Shown here: in pieces, positions 12,239 through 15,003 of the stretch
Layout of the letters: each line of letters begins with the position of its first letter
Numbering within the stretch: the stretch's first letter is position 1
From: Baffinella frigidus
Taxonomy: Eukaryota > Cryptophyceae > Cryptomonadales > Baffinellaceae
Direction: 5' to 3'
NCBI GenBank assembly: GCA_026770585.1
Contig: MU646890.1
Location: forward strand, 33,218-48,220
Length of the DNA stretch: 15,003 nt
Program-made: the position numbers and the translations under genes
The notes under the pieces: model-generated
The model's database searches: none
The model's input: only the letters and a program-made list of their open reading frames with translations
Told to the model about the DNA's origin: nothing

Positions 12239-12814
12239 TCACGGGCGAAACCCCCTCAGCTCTAATCGAGGTACCCTGCTCGCTGGCAGAGGAACCCTGA
12301 CAGTTGAGTGAACCGCGCGGGGTTGTGCCGGGAAATTAACAACCGTGGGATCCTGGACAAGTTCATGTGCGAAGCTGAACTTGTTCCCCGGGCGTGGTGT
12401 GCTGCCCCGAGTCTGCCTTGACGCCTTGACTTGGGTCTGCCTTGCGGCTTTGACGTGAGTCAGCCGTAAGGCCTTGGCGTGAGTCTGACTTGCGTCATCC
12501 ATCGTAGCATCGGCACCCACATCATCCGGCACACCCCACTCCTCAGCACGCCTACCATCTGGGGGCCGACGCCAATGTGTCGAACAGAATCGATCGATGA
12601 GGTCGCCGCGAACGTCGGAGACACCCGGGACACCAGAGGCACTCGACGAACGAGACACACCATCGACACACCACTTCTCCGCGTGCCCGACATCTGGGGG
12701 GCGACTAGGGGCATGCTGGGCCCTGAGGGTAACATCGGCGCCCGCGAGCGCTTCCGCGAGCGCCCGAACGCGCCTGCCGAGCGAGGGCAGAGAGTCATCG
12801 TCAGAAAATGCGCG
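12239..12814 (-). CDS. Possible coding fragment of unknown family (minus strand)
   Basis: A long open stretch reads SDDDSLPSLGRRVRALAEAL, then an Asp/Arg-rich region holding a repeated unit (RPPDVGHAEKWCVD and RPPDGRRAEEWGVPDD, about 45 residues apart), then repeats of THVKAARQTQ/QVKASRQT type. No start or stop can be fixed; the right side meets a family A element. Both other minus and plus frames are also fairly open, because the DNA is GC-rich and internally repeated (copies about 134 bp apart; 24-bp repeats near 12410-12490). It may be an exon, a transposon remnant or a minisatellite. Confidence 0.25.
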   Translation of the reverse strand, partial: RAFSDDDSLPSLGRRVRALAEALAGADVTLRAQHAPSRPPDVGHAEKWCVDGVSRSSSASGVPGVSDVRGDLIDRFCSTHWRRPPDGRRAEEWGVPDDVGADATMDDASQTHAKALRLTHVKAARQTQVKASRQTRGSTPRPGNKFSFAHELVQDPTVVNFPAQPRAVHSTVRVPLPASRVPRLELRGFRP

Positions 12815-12935
12815 TACATGGGTACCTCGCTCACCAGAAATCAACCCCCCCTAGGACCCTACAGTAGGCCTATGCCTAGGGCCCTATGGTGGTCCTAGCG
12901 GGGGGGGGGGTTCTGATGAGCGAGGTACCCCTGTA
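12815..12935. mobile_element. Family A hairpin element, full length
   Basis: TACATGGGTACCTCGCTCAC ... ATGAGCGAGGTACCCCTGTA, TA-flanked, with the standard loop direction. Confidence 0.85.
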
Positions 12936-12973
12936 TTGCTGGCAATAGCGTCGGCCAAGAGCCGTCGTGGGAA

Positions 12974-13050
12974 AACGAGCGGTCAGCTATACAGCCCGCT
13001 ACCAACTAAGCCAGGAGGGCGGAAGTTGGCCGAGTAATAAACTGCCCGCC
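12974..13050. repeat. Dispersed duplication, copy 1
   Basis: GCGGTCAGCTATACAGCCCG ... AATAAACTGCCCGCC. About 75 bases are about 85% like 13206-13282. The reverse strand shows TGGCTTAGTTGGTAGCG, similar to the A box of a tRNA, so a tRNA-derived SINE is possible. Confidence 0.7.
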
Positions 13051-13205
13051 ACCCACGCCCTCCATCCTCCCACGCGACGATACCCTGCACCACAAACCGA
13101 CTGCATCTTTCTATTATTCCTGGTACAAAGCGGAAGGAATCCGTCCGTGGATTAGAACTGATTAGACCCAAACCGAGTTAGTCCACGCGTGTTTCCTCGT
13201 GAGGG
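13051..13205. other. Spacer between duplicated segments, no gene seen
   Basis: It holds pyrimidine-rich DNA and the recurring word CTGGTACAAA. No coding sequence is supported. Confidence 0.4.
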
Positions 13206-13282
13206 AACAAGCGGTCAGCTCTCCAACCCGCTACCAACGAAGCCAGGAGGGCGGAGGTTAGCCAAACAATAAACTGCCCGCC
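13206..13282. repeat. Dispersed duplication, copy 2
   Basis: It matches 12974-13050 (shared block CCGCTACCAAC, then AAGCCAGGAGGGCGGA). Confidence 0.7.
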
Positions 13283-13632
13283 CTCCATCCTTCCTCTTAG
13301 CAGCCACAGGGGCCTTCGACCATGTGTCCGTCTAAACGATCCTGGTACAAATTGCAATTCATTTCAGGGTAAGGGGCTTGAAATGATCCCCGGAAATCCG
13401 GAGAAGATGAAACTCGGGTGTTTCTGAGTGGTAGACTGGGACAGAGCTAGTGATTTAATCGCGGCGAGTATGTATGCGACACAGGCGCTGCTAGAGCGTT
13501 TGCGGTAATTGTTGTCCATTTTGGACGTACGGTTTTCCGGTTTTCCGGTTTTGAAAGGGACTTATAGGACGTGACAAGGATGTTAAATAGTACCAGAATT
13601 GCGCCTCTTGGTACTATTTAAAATCCATACTC
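13283..13632. other. No gene; includes a hairpin at 13584-13621
   Basis: AAATAGTACCAGA pairs with the reverse of TCTTGGTACTATTT. GATTTAATCGCGGCGAGTAT at 13451 resembles one end of the 149-bp MITE. TTTTCCGG is repeated near 13531. No coding region is supported. Confidence 0.5.
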
Positions 13633-13681
13633 GTATGTATGTATGTATGTATGTATGTATGTATGTATGTATGTATGTATG
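13633..13681. repeat. (GTAT)n microsatellite, about 12 units
   Basis: A pure tetranucleotide run. The Met-Tyr-Val-Cys frames here arise from the repeat alone. Confidence 0.97.
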
Positions 13682-13902
13682 AGAAACAGGCGCTGCTCAC
13701 AACCAACCCTCACTGGAGGACCAAACCCATTGATCTCGACCTGTTCCCAAAAGTTGATTATGTACCAAGATGTTGTCAACTTAAGACCAGACACCCGAGA
13801 TCTGGGGTGTCTGCAAGGTGAATTTGAGGTCTGAAAATCGACGATTTGGTCTTTCCGTGAGGGTTGGTGGAAGTTGCTGTTCCTCGCGGGACGGTGTGTT
13901 CA
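13682..13902. other. No gene recognised
   Basis: It starts with CAGGCGCTGCT, seen also at 13482. The sequence around 13830-13870 loosely parallels 8905-8950 (GATCGAAAATCATCGATTTG against GAAAATCGACGATTTGG, then GAGGGTTGGTGG). This suggests an old repeat. Confidence 0.4.
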
Positions 13903-14051
13903 GATCTCATCCGGACGAGCATTTATGATAAATACGCACCGGCAACGAATTTTACTACACAAATGCTTTTATAATTACTAGTAAGATCCATTTGTGTAGT
14001 AAATTTCGTTGCCGGCGCGTATTTATCATAAATACTCGCCGCGATTAGATC
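13903..14051. mobile_element. 149-bp MITE, copy 2, opposite orientation
   Basis: Same length and arms as 5602-5750: ATTTATGATAAATACGC, then CGGCAACGAA and TTTACTACAC, mirrored on the right. The end-specific bases CCGGA and CGCGG are exchanged. Confidence 0.92.
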
Positions 14052-14150
14052 GCAACCATCTGGGGGACGTCAGGAAGGAGCGCGTCCCAACCCCCCATCA
14101 GGTTACAGATGACTACAGCTGTATCATCAGAGCGATCTCATAGGGAAACT

Positions 14151-14299
14151 CCTGGAAAGTTCGGTAGTTTCCCTACAGATTTAGGTAGGACCTACCTACC
14201 GTAGGCCGTAGGGCTCCGAGGACCAAAATGTCCTAGGATTCTGGCCTACGGTAGGAGGTGCTAGGTGATTCCGTAGGAGAAACTACCGAACTTTCCAGG
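14151..14299. mobile_element. Hairpin element with 21-bp perfect ends
   Basis: CCTGGAAAGTTCGGTAGTTT (first 20 bases) pairs with the end at 14299. Weaker pairing extends about 10 bases outward. The interior has two CCTACCGTAGG/CCTACGGTAGG cores on opposite arms and TCCTAGGA near the tip. Confidence 0.88.
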
Positions 14300-14313
14300 G
14301 GTTTTATGACTAA

Positions 14314-14513
14314 CACGCACGGGTGTGTTCGGATTGCCCCCCATGGCACAACGCAAGGCAGTCACCTCGGACAGTTGGCTTCGGCGTCCGCGTGACCGGT
14401 CACGCGGGCGTTCACGAGCCTGCCGGCGGGGCTGTTCCACGCACGGGTGTGTTCGGATTGCAGATCGAATTGTATCTCAAGTGCACTGTCGCTCTCGGTC
14501 GCCACGTCGGTAG
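14314..14513 (+). other. 24-bp direct repeat with a weak protein-like stretch
   Basis: CACGCACGGGTGTGTTCGGA and four more bases (24 in all) occur identically at 14314-14337 and 14438-14461. The plus frame after the second copy reads GLQIELYLKCTVALGRHV and meets a possible donor (GTAGAA) at 14510. It could be an exon, but no family is recognised. Confidence 0.3.
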
Positions 14514-14770
14514 AAAGGGCTGGATATCTTAGATAAAATTCGATGGTGTGGGACCCCAGGACGAACCGCTAATGTGCGGAGAATCTGACTCCCAAAACGC
14601 TCACACAGATCGGTGTAAAAGCCTGATTAAGAATTGTCAAGGGGTCTCTGCGTTTGCAGAATATGGGCGAGAGTCCCACGGCTGACTCGTGTGAGATGAC
14701 CTGAAAGGCTCCAATTCCCGCCTCAGATCCCGAGCCGCTTTGGCAGCCAGGTGCCCCACCCCTTCATCCA
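14514..14770. other. No gene recognised
   Basis: No repeats or coding signals were noticed beyond scattered short words. Confidence 0.4.
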
Positions 14771-14924
14771 TGCTCGGATAGCGAGGGGTTAAACGGACAT
14801 TTCTAATTCGGGTACGAATTCAAAAATTCGTACCAGTCGTGTCCAACTTGTGGGCGCTAGACTACACAAAACTGTAGTCTAGCCAAAAATTACCCGAACC
14901 GTTTAACCCCTCGCTATCCGAGCA
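14771..14924. mobile_element. Hairpin element with nested inner hairpins
   Basis: Bases 14771-14796 (TGCTCGGATAGCGAGGGGTT...) are the exact reverse complement of 14899-14924. Inside are two further hairpins: GGTACGAATT...AATTCGTACC (14811-14834) and GCTAGACTACA...TGTAGTCTAGC (14856-14883). This gives a three-way cruciform-like design. Confidence 0.92.
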
Positions 14925-14963
14925 AGGAGCGTTGGGGCCAACCACGCATGGGACACACACCAC

Positions 14964-15003
14964 CCTAGGGCCCTACAGTAGGGCTATCCCCCCCCGCCCC
15001 CCC
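14964..15003. mobile_element. Partial hairpin core cut by the window end
   Basis: CCCTAGGGCCCTACAGTAGG, then a C-rich run. It resembles the inside of family A, reversed and truncated. Confidence 0.55.

Noticed and set aside
12974-13282. tRNA genes on the minus strand (TGGCTTAGTTGGTAGCG, similar to an A box)
   Set aside because: No proper acceptor stem, anticodon stem or B box (GGTTCGANTCC) at the right spacing. At most a tRNA-derived SINE remnant.
13639-13834. Small protein beginning with Met-Tyr-Val-Cys repeats
   Set aside because: The start lies in a tetranucleotide microsatellite and the remainder has no recognisable features.

Overview
The window looks like nuclear DNA of a eukaryote, most likely a unicellular alga or similar protist. 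Short coding blocks are separated by GT-AG introns, nearly all intergenic and intronic sequence is built from small palindromic (MITE-like) elements, and there are long tracts of the TTTAGGG-type telomere heptamer (read here as CCCTAAA). The Nudix protein resembles plant NUDT1 and animal NUDT15, which suits the green lineage, but I cannot place the species. I see no bacterial operons, Shine-Dalgarno sites, rRNA, canonical tRNA or CRISPR array.

Layout. 1-1895: palindromic elements of 'family A' (ends CAGGGGTACC...GGTACCCCTG, usually flanked by TA), one MITE with perfect 30-bp terminal repeats (293-630), and one short protein-like block (1193-1279) held exactly between two family A elements. 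1895-2668, minus strand: an intact GC-rich single-exon gene for a tail-anchored heme-oxygenase-like protein. It keeps the proximal heme-ligand histidine but has a changed distal-helix motif. 2669-3270: a divergent intergenic spacer. 3271-8452, plus strand: a Nudix hydrolase gene of the NUDT15/plant NUDT1 family in at least seven small exons. These join in phase, all with GT-AG introns, to 156 codons with a complete Nudix box; the last ~15-25 codons were not located. 8453-15003: a repeat landscape of family A hairpins, a second TA-inserting hairpin family (B, ends TCCCTTAAGTGG), other hairpin elements, GA and ATGT microsatellites, a 12 x 23 bp tandem array inside a 32-bp inverted repeat, and a few weak protein-like stretches.

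The most unusual part is the Nudix gene. Its introns hold broken duplicate copies of its own exons. Acceptor-side halves of exon 2 lie upstream of the true exon and donor-side halves downstream. Two further donor-side copies of exon 6 lie in intron 6. A complete copy of exon 5, with both splice-site sequences, lies in antisense inside intron 1. Introns 3-6 are largely telomere-like heptamer arrays, organised in blocks that each carry a different heptamer variant, so exons of 37-97 nt sit as islands in telomere-like DNA.

A second theme is modularity. Hairpin families with unrelated termini share the palindromic core CCTACNGTAGG, found more than 20 times, and three other MITEs share an inner TTTACTACAC module. 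Family A ends carry GT and AG in either orientation, so these elements could act as introns (introner-like). No transposase gene is visible, so all the elements would be non-autonomous. The two genes have no obvious functional link beyond being divergent neighbours.
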